From the NCBI GenBank assembly GCA_030737835.1, contig CM060855.1, forward strand, positions 17,868,378 to 17,932,377: 64,000 nucleotides of DNA, read 5' to 3'. Both the position numbers and the translations under genes were made by a program. Below the pieces are notes generated by a model that was given only the letters and a program-made list of their open reading frames with translations, was not told where the DNA came from and did not search any database. Within the stretch, counting starts at the first letter, position 1. The number at the start of each line of letters is the position of its first letter. Below, piece by piece: positions 23,492-35,304 of the stretch. This DNA is from Acorus gramineus. Its lineage: Eukaryota > Streptophyta > Magnoliopsida > Acorales > Acoraceae.

Positions 23492-24848
23492 TTATATTTG
23501 TTTATGTAATATTATTGAGTATGATGGATTTATAGTAGGTTATCTGCCCTGCATCCATGCGATGCTTTCATATGGGAATTCAGATAATTCTTTTATTGTA
23601 TCGGTGTTCGTCAATCGATAATTATGATAGTATGTTTGGCCTATCTATAATAGGAACACGTGGATGGCCCGCCTTTAGGGTCATGCCTTATCATTGTTCA
23701 GTGCAAGAACTTAACCTTTTTCCCTGCATCCGAGTGATGCGTCTCTATGGGAATTCAATTAGCATCGGTATGTGCTAACCGATAGTAGTTGATTCGTGAG
23801 GATCGTATTGCTAGCGTGGAGTGTTTTCTCCTCATATCATTGTGCGTTGAAATTACCCAGTGTTGGAGCTATCCTAGATTGTACCACCATATTATATGAG
23901 GCCCAATGCGTATTTCAATACCCTTGTGGCTTCGTACCTATCTTGGAAGGCTGTCAGGAAGAGGGCTACCTGGGATAGGGCTACCGGATGATATTGGTAT
24001 TTGCTAATTGATAATAATTGATCTACAAGGATCATTTTGAGAGCATGGATTGCTTCTCCTCTACCTCGTATCCGTGTTGAAGCTACCCGGCGTTGGAGCT
24101 ATCCTGGATTCTGCCGTTACATCATAGGAGGCCCAATGTGTATTTCAATACCCTTGTGGCTTCGTACCTATCTTGGAAGGCCGTCAGGAAGAGGGCTACC
24201 CGGGGGAGGGCTACCGGAAGGTTAAGGGAGTTAGCGAGTTGATTTCTTTTCCAATAGTCCCATGTCACCCTAGGGGTGAAGGTGAGGTGAGGTCACATCC
24301 CCACGTGACATTTATCTATTGGGGTTCTCTAGTCCATATCTTTTCTAAGAAGAAAAATGTGCTAATATTATACTATATTTATAGAACTTGGATTCTTGCC
24401 ACTCACTGAGCTTGTAGCTCACCCCTCGTGTATTGTTTATCCACCAGGGACTGGGTTGGCGTGGAGCTGAAGCATCCCTCTGGCGTGATTCGAGCGTGAA
24501 GCGTTTCACTTTTCGGTTAGCGAGTGCGAGGCTGTTAGCAATCCTATTTTCTTGTGTATATATTAGTAATTGTGCGTGTTACACATATGAGTTGTATTTG
24601 GACTAGAATTGGGCTCTCACAGAACAGCGATTGTGTATTCGAGTTTGTAATAATGTTTTTAATTTATATACTATGTTTTATGCTTCCGCATTTTTAGTTA
24701 GCTATCGCTTCCCTGTTGCCTTGTTATTTATGCAATCCTGTTGGTTATTGTTTCATTTTCAATTGGAGTCGTTATTGACCTCTTGTATATGACTCCTGAT
24801 ATTGTATGATTAGTATGGTCCCGGGGATGGCTGCTCCGAGGCGTAACA
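23492..24848 (+). repeat. LTR 1 of the array (5' part divergent)
   Basis: Matches LTRs 2–4 from about 23492 ('tgttatatttg…tatgtaatattattgag') to the terminal GTAACA. Upstream the sequence is different. A possible true start is TGTTGAGATGTCA at 22744, which resembles TGTTAAGACTATGTCA of the others and would make a 2.1-kb LTR containing about 700 bp lost from copies 2–4. Within each LTR a segment of about 229 bp is tandemly repeated (from 23781 and 24010 here), with a third, more diverged unit before it. Confidence 0.75.
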
Positions 24849-25669
24849 AAGATGGTATCAGAGCTTGGTCTTGTCAAAGCCTAAGTCTAGTCGTGTAGAT
24901 GAGTTGCAGGGTTTCTATCCAATTACTCTGATCTTAGTACTTTGGCTTAGGTTGCTGACATGCCTTCTCGCTTCTGTTGATGTGATCGTGGTCACACTTG
25001 TGCTCCGTGTGTTGTCGGCGGAGCAAGGTCAGTTGTAGGGTCCCCTACAACGGGACCATGGCTTGGACAGGAGTCCGGTCTGGGAGTTTCAGATTGATGG
25101 GTTTATTATGACTGTGTGCCTGTGGATCACGCTACAATCAAGGAGTTTTGTTCTCATGTATTGGTATTGCTTGCAACCATGGAGTTCGCGTACGTCACCG
25201 ACTTCTAGTATTTGATAGTAAGGTGTGTTGATCACCTAATGTGATTTCTTCTTTCATTTTTCCCTCTCCAGGCTAAGGAGCCTTGTGGGGTAATTGTTGA
25301 GACCCGAGCTAGGGTACTCCGTGTTCCTTATTTGGTTGTCGGGATATCCTATATCGGGACCTCAAGAGATTCTCTCAAGGGGTTCTTTTTCTCAGTTAGG
25401 GAATGTCCATTGAAGCATCTATTATTTATTGCCCTTCCATCTGGCTATGGGGAGAGTTGTAAGTGGTGATTCAATTGTTAGGATTGGATGCGTCCTCATG
25501 TGATTTGGTGGGCGATTGCTTACGGACTGAGTTCCATAGCCACCTCTAGTGAAATACTTTTTCTTCCCCCACCAGCAGGCGAGAGGACGCCATGCGTGAC
25601 ACATAACTGTATCTTTCCCTACTAAGATTCCTAAATTTCGAGGGCGAAATTTTTTTAAGGAGGAAATGA
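24849..25669 (+). mobile_element. Internal domain 1 (PBS to PPT), non-coding
   Basis: PBS TGGTATCAGAGC at 24853–24864, complementary to the 3' end of plant initiator-Met tRNA. PPT at about 25657–25669. The longest frames lack any retroviral domain. Confidence 0.8.
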
Positions 25670-27066
25670 TGTTAAGACTATGTCACTTTTTAAAGGTCAA
25701 ATATCGTGTTCTATTTATTTTATGTAATATTATTGAGTATGATGGATTTATAGTAGGTTATCTGCCTTGCATCTATGCGATGCTTTCATATGGGAAATCA
25801 GATAATTCTTTTATTGTATCGGTGTTCGTCAATCGATAATTATGATAGTATGTTTGGCCTATCTGTAATAGGCGCACGTGGATGGCCCGCCTTTAGAGTC
25901 ATGCCTTATCATTGTTCAGTGCGAGAACTTAACCTTTTTCCCTGTATTTGAATGATGCGTCTCTATGGGAATTCAATTAGCATCGATATGTGCTAACCGA
26001 TAGTAGTTGATTCGTGAGGATCGTATTGCTTGCGTGGAGTGTTTTCTCCCCATATCATCGTGCGTTGAAATTACCCAGTGTTGGAGCTATCCTAGATTGT
26101 GCCACCATATTATAGGAGGCCCAATGTGTATTTCAATACCCTTGTGGCTTCGTACCTATCTTGGAAGGCTGTCAGGAAGAGGGCTACCTGGGATAGGGCT
26201 ACCGGATGATATTGGTATTTGCTAATTGATAATAGTTGATCTACAAGGATCATCTTGAGAGCGTGGATTGCTTCTCCCCTACCTCGTATCCGTGTTGAAG
26301 CTACCCGGTGTTGGAGCTATCCTGGATTCTGCCGTTACATCATAGGAGGCCCAATGTGTATTTCAATACCCTTGTGGCTTCGTACCTATCTTGGAAGGCC
26401 GTCAGGAAGAGGGCTACCCGGGGGAGGGCTACCGGAAGGTTAAGGGAGTTAGCGAGTTGATTTCTTTTCCAATAGTCCCATGTCACCCTAGGGGTGAAGG
26501 TGAGGTGAGGTCACATCCCCACGTGACATTTATCTGTTGAGGTTCTCCCGTCCATATCTTTCCTTAGAAGAAAAATGTGCTAATATTATAGTATATTTGT
26601 AGAACTTGGATTCTTGCCACTCACTGAGCTTGTAGCTCACCCCTCGTGTATTGTTTATCCACCAGGGACTGGGTTGGCGTGGAGCTGAAGCATCCCTCTG
26701 GCGTGATTCGTGCGTGAAGCGTTTCACTTTTCGGTTGGCGAGTGCGAGGCTGTCAGCAATCCTATTTTCTTGTGTATATATTAGTAATTGTGCGTGTTGC
26801 ACATATGGGTTGTATTTGGACTAGACTTGGACTCTCACAGGACAGTGATTGTGTATTCGGGTCTGTAATAATGTTTTTGATTTACAGACTATGTTTTATG
26901 CTTCCGCATTTTTAGTTAGCTATCACTTCCCTGTTGCCTTGTTATTTATGCGATACTGTTGGTTATTGTTTTATTTTCAATTGGAGTCGTTATTGACCTC
27001 TTGTATATGACTCCTGATATTGTATGATTAGTATGGTCCCGGGGATGGCTGCTCCGAGGCGTAACA
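25670..27066 (+). repeat. LTR 2 of the array
   Basis: 1397 bp, TGTTAAGACTATG … GAGGCGTAACA. Serves both as 3' LTR of the first unit and 5' LTR of the second. A TATA-like tgtatatatta lies at about 26773. Confidence 0.85.
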
Positions 27067-27886
27067 AAGATGGTATCAGAGCTTGGTCTTGTCAAAGCCT
27101 AAGTCTAGTCGTGTAGATGAGTTGCAGGGTTTCTATCCAATTACTCTGATCTTAGTACTTTGGCTTAGGTTGCTGACATGCCTTCTCGCTTCCGTTGATG
27201 TGATCATGGTCGCACTTGTACTCCGTGTGTTGTCGGCGGACAAGGTCAGTTGTAGGGTCGCCTACTACGGGACCATGGCTTGGACAGGAGTCCGGTCTGG
27301 GAGTTTCAGATTGATGGGTTTATTATGACTGTGTGCCTGTGGATCACGCTTCAATCAAGGAGTTTTGTTCCCTTGCATTGGTATTGCGTGCAACCATGGA
27401 GTCCGCGTACGCTGCCGACTTCTAATATTTGATAGTAAGGTGTGTGGATCACCTAAAGTGATGTCTTCTTTCATTTTTCCCTCTCCAGGCTAAGGAGCCT
27501 TGTGGGGTAATTGTTGAGACCCGAGCTAGGGTACTCCGTGTTCCTTGTTTGGTTGTCGGGATATCCTATATCGGGACCTCAAGAGATTCTCTCAAGGGGT
27601 TCTTTTTCTCAGTTAGGGAATGTCCATTGAAGCATCTATTATTTATTGCCCTTCCATCTGGCTATGGGGAGAGTTGTAAGTGGTGATTCAATTGTTAGGA
27701 TTGGATGCGTCCTCATGTGATTTGGTGGGCGATTGCTTACGGACTGAGTTCCATAGCCACCTCTAGTGAAATACTTTTTCTTCCCCCACCAGCAGGTGAG
27801 AGGACGCCATGCGTGACACATAACTGTATCTTTCCCTACTAAGATTCCTAAATTTCAAGGGCGAAATTTTTCTAAGGAGGAAATGA
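27067..27886 (+). mobile_element. Internal domain 2 (PBS to PPT), non-coding
   Basis: 820 bp with PBS at 27071–27082 and PPT at about 27874–27886. Differs from domain 1 by scattered substitutions and a small deletion (ggcggacaagg versus ggcggagcaagg). Confidence 0.8.
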
Positions 27887-29278
27887 TGTTAAGACTATGT
27901 CACTTTTTAAAGGTAAAATATCGTGTTCTATTTATTTTATGTAATATTATTGAGTGGATTTATAGTAGGTTATCTGCCCTGCATCCATGCGATGCTTTCA
28001 TATGGGAAATCAGATAATTCCTGTATTGTATCGGTGTTCGTCAATCGATAATTATGATAGTATGTTTGGCCTATCTGTAATAGGCGCACGTGGATGGCCC
28101 GCCTTTAGGGTCATGCCTTATCATTGTTCAGTGCGAGAACTTAACCTTTTTCCCTGCATCCGAGTGATGCGTCTCTATGGGAATTCAATTAGCATCGATA
28201 TGTGCTAACCGATAGTAGTTGGTTCGTGAGGATCGTATTGCTAGCGTGGAGTGTTTTCTCCACATATCATCGTGCGTTGAAATTACCCAGTGTTGGAGCT
28301 ATCCTAGATTGTGCCACCATATTATAGGAGGCCCAATGTGTATTTCAATACCCTTGTGGCTTCGTACCTATCTTGGAAGGCTGTCAGGAAGAGGGCTACC
28401 TGGGATAGGGCTACCGGATGATATTGGTATTTGCTAATTGATAATAGTTGATCTACAAGGATCATCTTGAGAGCATGGATTGCTTCTCCTCTACCTCGTA
28501 TCCGTGTTGAAGCTACCCGGCGTTGGAGCTATCCTGGATTCTGCCGTTACATCATAGGAGGCCCAATGTGTATTTCAATACCCTTGTGGCTTCGTACCTA
28601 TCTTGGAAGGCCGTCAGGAAGAGGGCTACCCGGGGGAGGGCTACCGGAAGGTTAAGGGAGTTAGCGAGTTGATTTCTTTTCCAATAGTCCCATGTCACCC
28701 TAGGGGTGAAGGTGAGGTGAGGTCACATCCCCACGTGACATTTATCTGTTGAGGTTCTCCCGTCCATATCTTTCCTTAGAAGAAAAATGTGCTAATATTA
28801 TAGTATATTTGTAGAACTTGGATTCTTGCCACTCACTGAGCTTGTAGCTCACCCCTCGTGTATTGTTTATCCACCAGGGACTAGGTTGGCGTGGAGCTGA
28901 AGCATCCCTCTGGCGTGATTCGTGCGTGAAGCGTTTCACTTTTCGGTTGGCGAGTGCGAGGCTGTCAGCAATCCTATTTTCTTGTGTATATATTAGTAAT
29001 TGTGCGTGTTGCACATATGGGTTGTATTTGGACTAGACTTGGACTCTCACAGGACAGTGATTGTATATTCGAGTCTGTAATAATGTTTTTGATTTACAGA
29101 CTATGTTTTATGCTTCCGCATTTTTAGTTAGCTATCACTTCCCTGTTGCCTTGTTATTTATGCGATACTGTTGGTTATTGTTTTATTTTCAATTGAAGTC
29201 GTTATTGACATCTTGTATATGACTCCTGATATTGTATGATTGGTATGGTCCCGGGGACGGCTGTTCCGAGGCGTAACA
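27887..29278 (+). repeat. LTR 3 of the array
   Basis: 1392 bp, with a small deletion near the start (gagtatgatggat shortened to gagtggat). Otherwise nearly the same as LTR 2. Confidence 0.85.
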
Positions 29279-30098
29279 AAGATGGTATCAGAGCTTGGTC
29301 TTGTCAAAGCCTAAGTCTAGTCGTGTAGATGAGTTGCAGGGTTTCTATCCAATTACTCTGATCTTAGTACTTTGGCTTAGGTTGCTGACATGCCTTCTCG
29401 GTTCCGTTGATGTGATCGTGGTCACACTTGTGCTCCGTGTGTTGTCGGCGGAGCAAGGTCAGTTGTGGGGTCCCCTGCTATGGGACCGTGGCCTGGAGAG
29501 GAGTCCGGTCTGGGAGTTTCAGATTTATGGGATTATTATAACTGTTTGCGTGTGGATTGCGCTTTGATCAAGGAGTTTTGTTCCCTTGCATTGGTATTGC
29601 GTGCAACCATGGAGTCCGCGTACGCTGCCGACTTCTAATATTTGATAGTAAGGTGTGTGGATCACCTAAAGTGATGTCTTCTTTCATTTTTCCATTTGGA
29701 GGCTAAGGAGCCTTGTGGGGTAATTGTTGAGACCCGAGCTAGGGTACTCCGTGTTCCTTATTTGGTTGTCGGGATATCCTATATCGGGACCTCAAGAGAT
29801 TCTCTCAAGGGGTTCTTTTTCTCAGTTAGGGAATGTCCATTGAAGCATCTATTATTTATTGCCCTTCCATCTGGCTATGGGGAGAGTTGTAAGTGGTGAT
29901 TCAATTGTTAGGATTGGATGCGTCCTCATGTGATTTGGTGGGCGATTGCTTACGGACTGAGTTCCATAGCCACCTCTAGTGAAATACTTTTTCTTCCCCC
30001 ACCAGCAGGTGAGAGGACGCCATGCGTGATGCATAACTGTATCTTTCCCTACTAAGATTCTTAAATTTCGGGATGAAATTTTTCTAAGGAGGAAATGA
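29279..30098 (+). mobile_element. Internal domain 3 (PBS to PPT), non-coding
   Basis: 820 bp; PBS at 29283–29294, PPT at about 30086–30098. Carries its own substitutions in the segment after the PBS. Confidence 0.8.
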
Positions 30099-31495
30099 TG
30101 TTAAGACTATGTCACTTTTTAAAGGTAAAATATCGTGTTCTATTTATTTTATGTAATATTATTGAGTATGATGGATTTATAGTAGGTTATCTGCCTTGCA
30201 TCCATGCGATGCTTTCATATGGGAAATCAGATAATTCCTTTATTGTATCGGTGTTCGTCAATCGATAATTATGATAGTATGTTTGGCCTATCTGTAATAG
30301 GCACGTGTGGTTGGCCCACCTTTAGGGTCATGCCTTATCATTGTTCAGTGCGAGAACTTAACCTTTTTCCCTGCATCCGAGTGATGCGTCTCTATGAGAA
30401 TTCAATTAGCATCAGTATGTGCTAACCGATAGTAGTTGATTCGTGAGGATCGTATTGCTTGCGTGGAGTGTTTTCTCCCCATATCATTGTGCGTTGAAAT
30501 TACCCAGTGTTGGAGCTATCCTAGATTGTGCCACCATATTATAGGAGGCCCAATGTGTATTTCAATACCCTTGTGGCTTCGTACCTATCTTGGAAGGCTG
30601 TCAGAAAGAGGGCTACCTGGGATAGGGCTATCAGATGATATTGGTATTTGCTAATTGATAATAGTTGATCTACAAGGATCATTTTGAGAGCGTGGATTGC
30701 TTCTCCCCTACCTCGTATCCGTGTTGAAGCTACCCGGCGTTGGAGCTATTCTGGATTCTGACGTTACATCATAGGAGGCCCAATGTGTATTTCAATACCC
30801 TTGTGGCTTCGTACCTATCTTGGAAGGCTGTCAGGAAGAGGGCTACCAGGGAGAGGGCTACTGGAAGGTTAAGGGAGTTAGCGAGTTGATATCTTTTCCA
30901 ATAGTCCCATGTCACCCTAGGAGTGAAGGTGAGGTGAGGTCACATCCCCACGTGACATTTATCTGTTGAGGTTCTCCCGTCCATATCTTTCCTTAGAAGA
31001 AAAATGTGCTAATATTATACTATATTTGTAGAACTTGGATTCTTGCCACTCACTGAGCTTGTAGCTCACCCCTCGTGTATTGTTTATCCACCAGGGACTA
31101 GGTTGGCGTGGAGCTGAAGCATCCCTTTGGCGTGATTCGTGCGTGAAGCGTTTCACCTTTCGGTTGGCGAGTGCGATGGTGTCAGCAATCCTATTTTCTT
31201 GTGTATATATTAGTAATTGTGCATGTTACACATATGGGTTGTATTTGGACTAGACTTGGACTCTCACAGGACAGTGATTGTATATTCGGATCTGTAATAA
31301 TGTTTTTGATTTACAGACTATGTTTTATGCTTCCGCATTTTTAGTTAGCTATCGCTTCTCTGTTGCCTTGTTATTTATGCGATACTGTTGGTTATTGTTT
31401 TATTTTCAATTGAAGTCGTTATTGACATCTTGTATATGACTCCTAATACTGTATGATTGGTATGGTCCCGGGGATGGCCGCTCCAGGGTGTAACA
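30099..31495 (+). repeat. LTR 4 of the array (right end)
   Basis: 1397 bp, ends CTCCAGGGTGTAACA. The next base starts GATA-gene-derived sequence, which fixes the right boundary of the array. Confidence 0.85.
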
Positions 31496-31651
31496 GGTTC
31501 ATTCCCGATGGCTGGGGCGATGAGACGCAGACGGTGTAACAGTCATTACGAGGCGAAGAGTATGCGCTTTGGCGTACGTGAAGAGCCAAACTAGAAGGGG
31601 AAGCCCTGTAATGCTTGCATACTGTGTTACAAGGCACGAAAAAACTTTATT
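31496..31651 (+). pseudogene. GATA zinc-finger pseudogene 1, cut by the LTR array
   Basis: Starting at the LTR edge, ggttcat…ccgatggc aligns with the intact GATA gene at about 17431, and the frame MRRRRCNSHYEAKS…EEPN, stop, KGKPCNACILCYKARK follows the finger of that gene. Changes include the second finger Cys replaced by Tyr, loss of the TPLW core, and an in-frame stop. The 5' half is not found on the left side of the array. Confidence 0.8.
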
Positions 31652-31779
31652 TTTTTTTAATGAAAATGGTAGACAAAAGCCCTTTTATTCAAAAAGAGAA
31701 AAGAGTATAAAAAAAGAAAAGCAAAATAGCAAAGCAAAACAAACGGAGGTTTGTGAGCTGACGACACACACCCCTAAAT

Positions 31780-32280
31780 AAAATAAAAAAATCTTATACA
31801 CTCATTAGATTTTAATTTTTACAATCAATATTTTTTGGTGTGAATATACAGGGGCTCCAATGTAAGGTCTGTTTGAAACTAATTGCTAATTTCTGATAAT
31901 TAATTCAAACATGTATTTTATGCATGATATGTGTCATTACATAAACCACTTGAATTCATACTTTAGAAATGCAATTTGACAAGCAGGATCTTTTAAATAG
32001 TTTATATTGAAGTTGTGGTTTGTTTTATAATTAAACACCAAATGGTAGACAATTTCATTTAATTAAATAAGTTAATTTAATAGTTAATTTATATATATAT
32101 TTTTTGAATTTTTAGTTTGAAAATTTTCTTATATGCTAGTATTTTTACAATTTAAATACATCAACTTACACAATTGTTTTAAATTTAGAGATGCAAAAGT
32201 CCAATAAAAGAAATTGAAAAATGGAAGAAAATTGAAGGTTAGTTACTTCCTCTTTGATTATTTCTTATTTTTTATTTTTT
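31780..32280. repeat. Dispersed repeat R, copy 1 (GATA upstream sequence)
   Basis: Similar blocks lie at about 39955–40240, 43010–43300 and 47500–47950 ('gcatgatat…gtcattacataa', 'aaaagtc(c)aataaa…attgagaaat', 'ctccctctttgatta'). In two cases a GA-rich tract and a GATA pseudogene follow, so R looks like the old 5' flank of the duplicated GATA unit. Confidence 0.6.
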
Positions 32281-32640
32281 TGATTTGGGAGAGAGGGAGA
32301 TAGAGAAAGAGTTTGGGTCTGAATGTTTCAACATAAAAGTCACATAAAACTCTACTTTTCAGGAAAAAGTAGTTATAGAAGGCTCCACGCAAGAGGGCAG
32401 AGCAGTGTTAGGGATGGCATTGGAGGGCGGGGGTTGAAACTACGAGACTACCCCTGCATTTGTCTAGAATTCTTCTTGTCTGGATGAAAGAAGACAATTG
32501 AGTCCGTTTGGTATAATGTAATTTGAGTACTTATAGAATTTATCTTTATTGGATAACATTTTTTTAGAAATGGTAATCCAAATTTAGAGTTTCGTTGTAT
32601 TGAAAATAATTGTGGAAAATTTATTCTTTTGTTTGTTTTC
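32281..32640. other. Spacer, nothing recognised
   Basis: GA-rich at first (gagagagggagatagagaaagag), then AT-rich. No ORF with a recognisable domain. Confidence 0.4.
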
Positions 32641-32641
32641 C

Positions 32642-32643
<2 letters not shown>

Positions 32644-32678
<35 letters not shown>

Positions 32679-33180
32679 GTGTGATATCCTGCGGACGTGC
32701 GGACGGGCTCTTACGTGCGGATGCGTGCCAGCTGTCCGATCGCACACCAGATGTGATAAAAAAATGGGGCAATCACAAACACTTTAAAAAGGACCACTGC
32801 ATGCTCGACCGTCCGATCGGATCTAATCGGATGGCTGGAAACAAATGAATAAATACCCTTTATGCGCTCTCTCGACTCTCTCTCTCTCTCTCTCTCGACT
32901 ATCTCTCATGAAACCAAACCCCAAGCACGCGCGACCATCGGCAACCATCAGCGAGCACCCGCGACCCCCCGGTGAGCACCCGTGACAATCGGCGACCCCC
33001 CGCGACCTTGATTCCAGGTTGATCTCTCTCTCTCTAAGATTAGGGTTTTTATCTAGGGTTTGTGATGTTTAGGGTTTTATCATCTAGGGTTTGTGATGAT
33101 TGGGGGTTTTTTATCTAGGGTTTTTGGTGATTGGGGTTTTTCATGTAGGGTTTGTGATGATTGGGGTTTTTTTATTTTAG
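32644..33180 (+). promoter_or_regulatory. Promoter/leader-like region with CT tract and telo-box repeats
   Basis: A (TA)n run (32644–32668) is followed by a GC-rich segment with CGGACGTGCGGACGGG and GCGACC/CGGCGACC repeats, then (CT)n tracts (32876–32900, 33021–33036). At least four imperfect units of 'atctagggtttgtgatgatt' type follow at 33038–33165. AGGGTTT is the plant telo-box in reverse. CT-rich leaders with telo-boxes are typical of plant translation-related genes, but no ORF follows, so this may be an orphan promoter or a transposon end. Confidence 0.4.
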
Positions 33181-34393
33181 GTTCCATTATTTAGTTGGTG
33201 ACATGCTTAAATCTGTGTTATGAGCACATTGTTTGGTGAATGATAATAGCAGCAATATCAAATATGAAATGACAAGTTCGTTTCACTGTCTCAAAAAAAA
33301 AAAAAAACTCAGGTTCAAATCAGTCTAAAAGTTTTTTTTATTATTGATATTAGTAATTTAGGAGGTGTTAATCAGTTTATATATGTCATCTTTGTATGTG
33401 TAGTTTATATATGCAATCAAGTCCTCCTCTCCTCTGATGGAAGAAAAAATATTATAAACTTTGATGCTATACATGAATTGTAAGTGTTCTGTGCTTTCTA
33501 TGTAGATGCATCATTTGAATGTTGTTTTTTTTTTAAAAAAATGCATGAGTTCAACTCAACAGTAGTTTAGATCTTGGAAGGTTCATTGAACTTTTGGTTA
33601 GAGCTGAGTCATCCAAATGTTACTCAAATAACACCAAGATGACATTAACATTATGTAGTAATGCTGATTATTAATACAAGTGGTCTGTTTAGTAATGCAA
33701 TTCTAGATCTTATCACGCTGAACTCCCTGTTCTAAATTTTTAAGCGTGCATGTTTTCCTGCTCTGACTCTGTTCCACACTCCTGCCCAACCCATGCTTCA
33801 TGCATTTAAGACATTCTGTAAATTATACTGATGTTATTTTCATGTGTATTGATAAGTCAATTGAAATAAACAAATGTATGACATAAAATAATAATATGTC
33901 CACCAAAGGGTCGCAGTGTATATCTGGTTTGATTTGGCATCTACTATATTTAGATAAATAACTGGGGATAAAATAATTTATACCTCTGATTTGGCATCTA
34001 CTATATCGTAGTGTATATCTGCCTCTCAAAATTCTGGGAAATTATGATCATATATCCCACAAGCAAAAACTACAGACTATTTTGACACTTGGAAAATCAT
34101 ATTCAAAAACCTTAAAATAAAGAAAATTTTTTAAATGTTAAATGTTAAATATAATGATTTTTTACAAGATAATCTTTTAAAAATTAAAAAATGAATAAAC
34201 ACAAGATATAATCTTTCTCAAATAATAAAAATATTTAAAGTCAATCTAATCTGTCCTTATTTTCTCTAAAATAAAAGCATGACCATTTCAGAGCTTAACA
34301 AAACAAATCTTATAAATATGATTTTAAAAAATAATTTTTATAAATATTTTGTTTAAAGTAATTTAGAAAAGATTTGAAAGATATTACCAAATC

Positions 34394-34449
<56 letters not shown>

Positions 34450-35296
34450 TATATTCCATTTTTAAATTTTTTAATCATTTTTAAACATCTTTAAACAATG
34501 TTTTTGCATATATTTAATTTGTTTTATATATCATATAAATTATAATATTTTTTTATATTTTTATCATAGTAAGACTTGAGAACACTTGTGAAGAAAAATA
34601 AGATCACGAAAAAAGGCGTACCTTTTTTATGAGACTTTACAAATATTTTGATATCTTTGAATAACTTTTGTCCTTATTTGGGGCTATGTAAATAACAGAA
34701 CCATCAGGCTTTGCAATATTTTGATATGTAAAAATTTGTCATGTAAAAAATGGGTGAGTATTTTTTTGTGTACAAAAATATAGAATTCTTAATTTATCTT
34801 CTAACAAATTAATTAAAAAAAGAAAGTATATTACATATTCACTAAATCTGATTAAATTTAAAAAAATTTATAGTTTTAGTGCACATATGAATAATTTTTT
34901 ATATAGGATTTCAAAATCAGTTTTTATAATGAAAATACACAATTTTCTTACCGTAGGAGGCTTCTCAGTAGGCGTGATGAGGGCATTCTCTGTATTTCCA
35001 CGTTTGAAGGGTATTTCAGTCATAAAAAGGACTAATTTAGATTTCATTAATTTTTGAGGGCTTATTTGAATACTGCTTTTAGAGATTTTGTTAACCAAAA
35101 TAGAATATTCCTGGAATATGCTTTTCGCACTGACATAATATTGACTTAGGTAATAAAACCATTAACTAAGACAAAAGATTGTAACCTAAGGGGTTTACTG
35201 ATTTTAGAGAGGCTTTTTTTTTTTATTTTCACAAGTTTCATGGAGTTATATTAGTTTTTTCCTTTTCATTAACAAAAAAAAACTAACACACAAATC
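33181..35296. other. AT-rich gene-free stretch
   Basis: No genes. Holds a (TA)n microsatellite at about 34399–34442 and a short duplication of 'gatttggcatctactatat' (33931 and 33980). Confidence 0.5.
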
Positions 35297-35304
35297 ATCT
35301 TCAA

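Larger units (their letters stand above)
22744..31495 (+). mobile_element. Head-to-tail array of a non-autonomous Ty3/gypsy-like LTR element sharing LTRs
   Basis: Order: LTR – internal – LTR – internal – LTR – internal – LTR. LTRs end at 24848, 27066, 29278 and 31495, and three start at 25670, 27887 and 30099 (TGTTAAGACT … GTAACA). The three internal domains are all about 820 bp. Each begins with a TGGTATCAGAGC primer-binding site 4 bp after the LTR and ends with a purine tract (aaggaggaaatga). The repeat period is about 2.21 kb. No gag, protease, RT, RNase H or integrase is detectable, so the element needs enzymes from elsewhere. Assignment to Ty3/gypsy rests on the PBS and on the aatttcg…gcgaaattttt sequence before the purine tract. 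No target duplication joins the two outer ends. Confidence 0.85.

Noticed and set aside
23557..24225. Repeated plus-strand ORFs inside the LTRs
   Set aside because: Small frames in LTR DNA that shift between units; no sign of coding constraint beyond repeat identity.
25422..25604. Repeated minus-strand ORFs in the array (also 27639–27821 and 29852–30034)
   Set aside because: Conserved only because the whole repeat is conserved; they cross LTR-internal sequence near the PPT, with no retroviral domain.
22744..31495. CRISPR-like or satellite array
   Set aside because: Period of 2.2 kb with PBS, PPT and TG…CA ends identifies LTR units, not a satellite or CRISPR.
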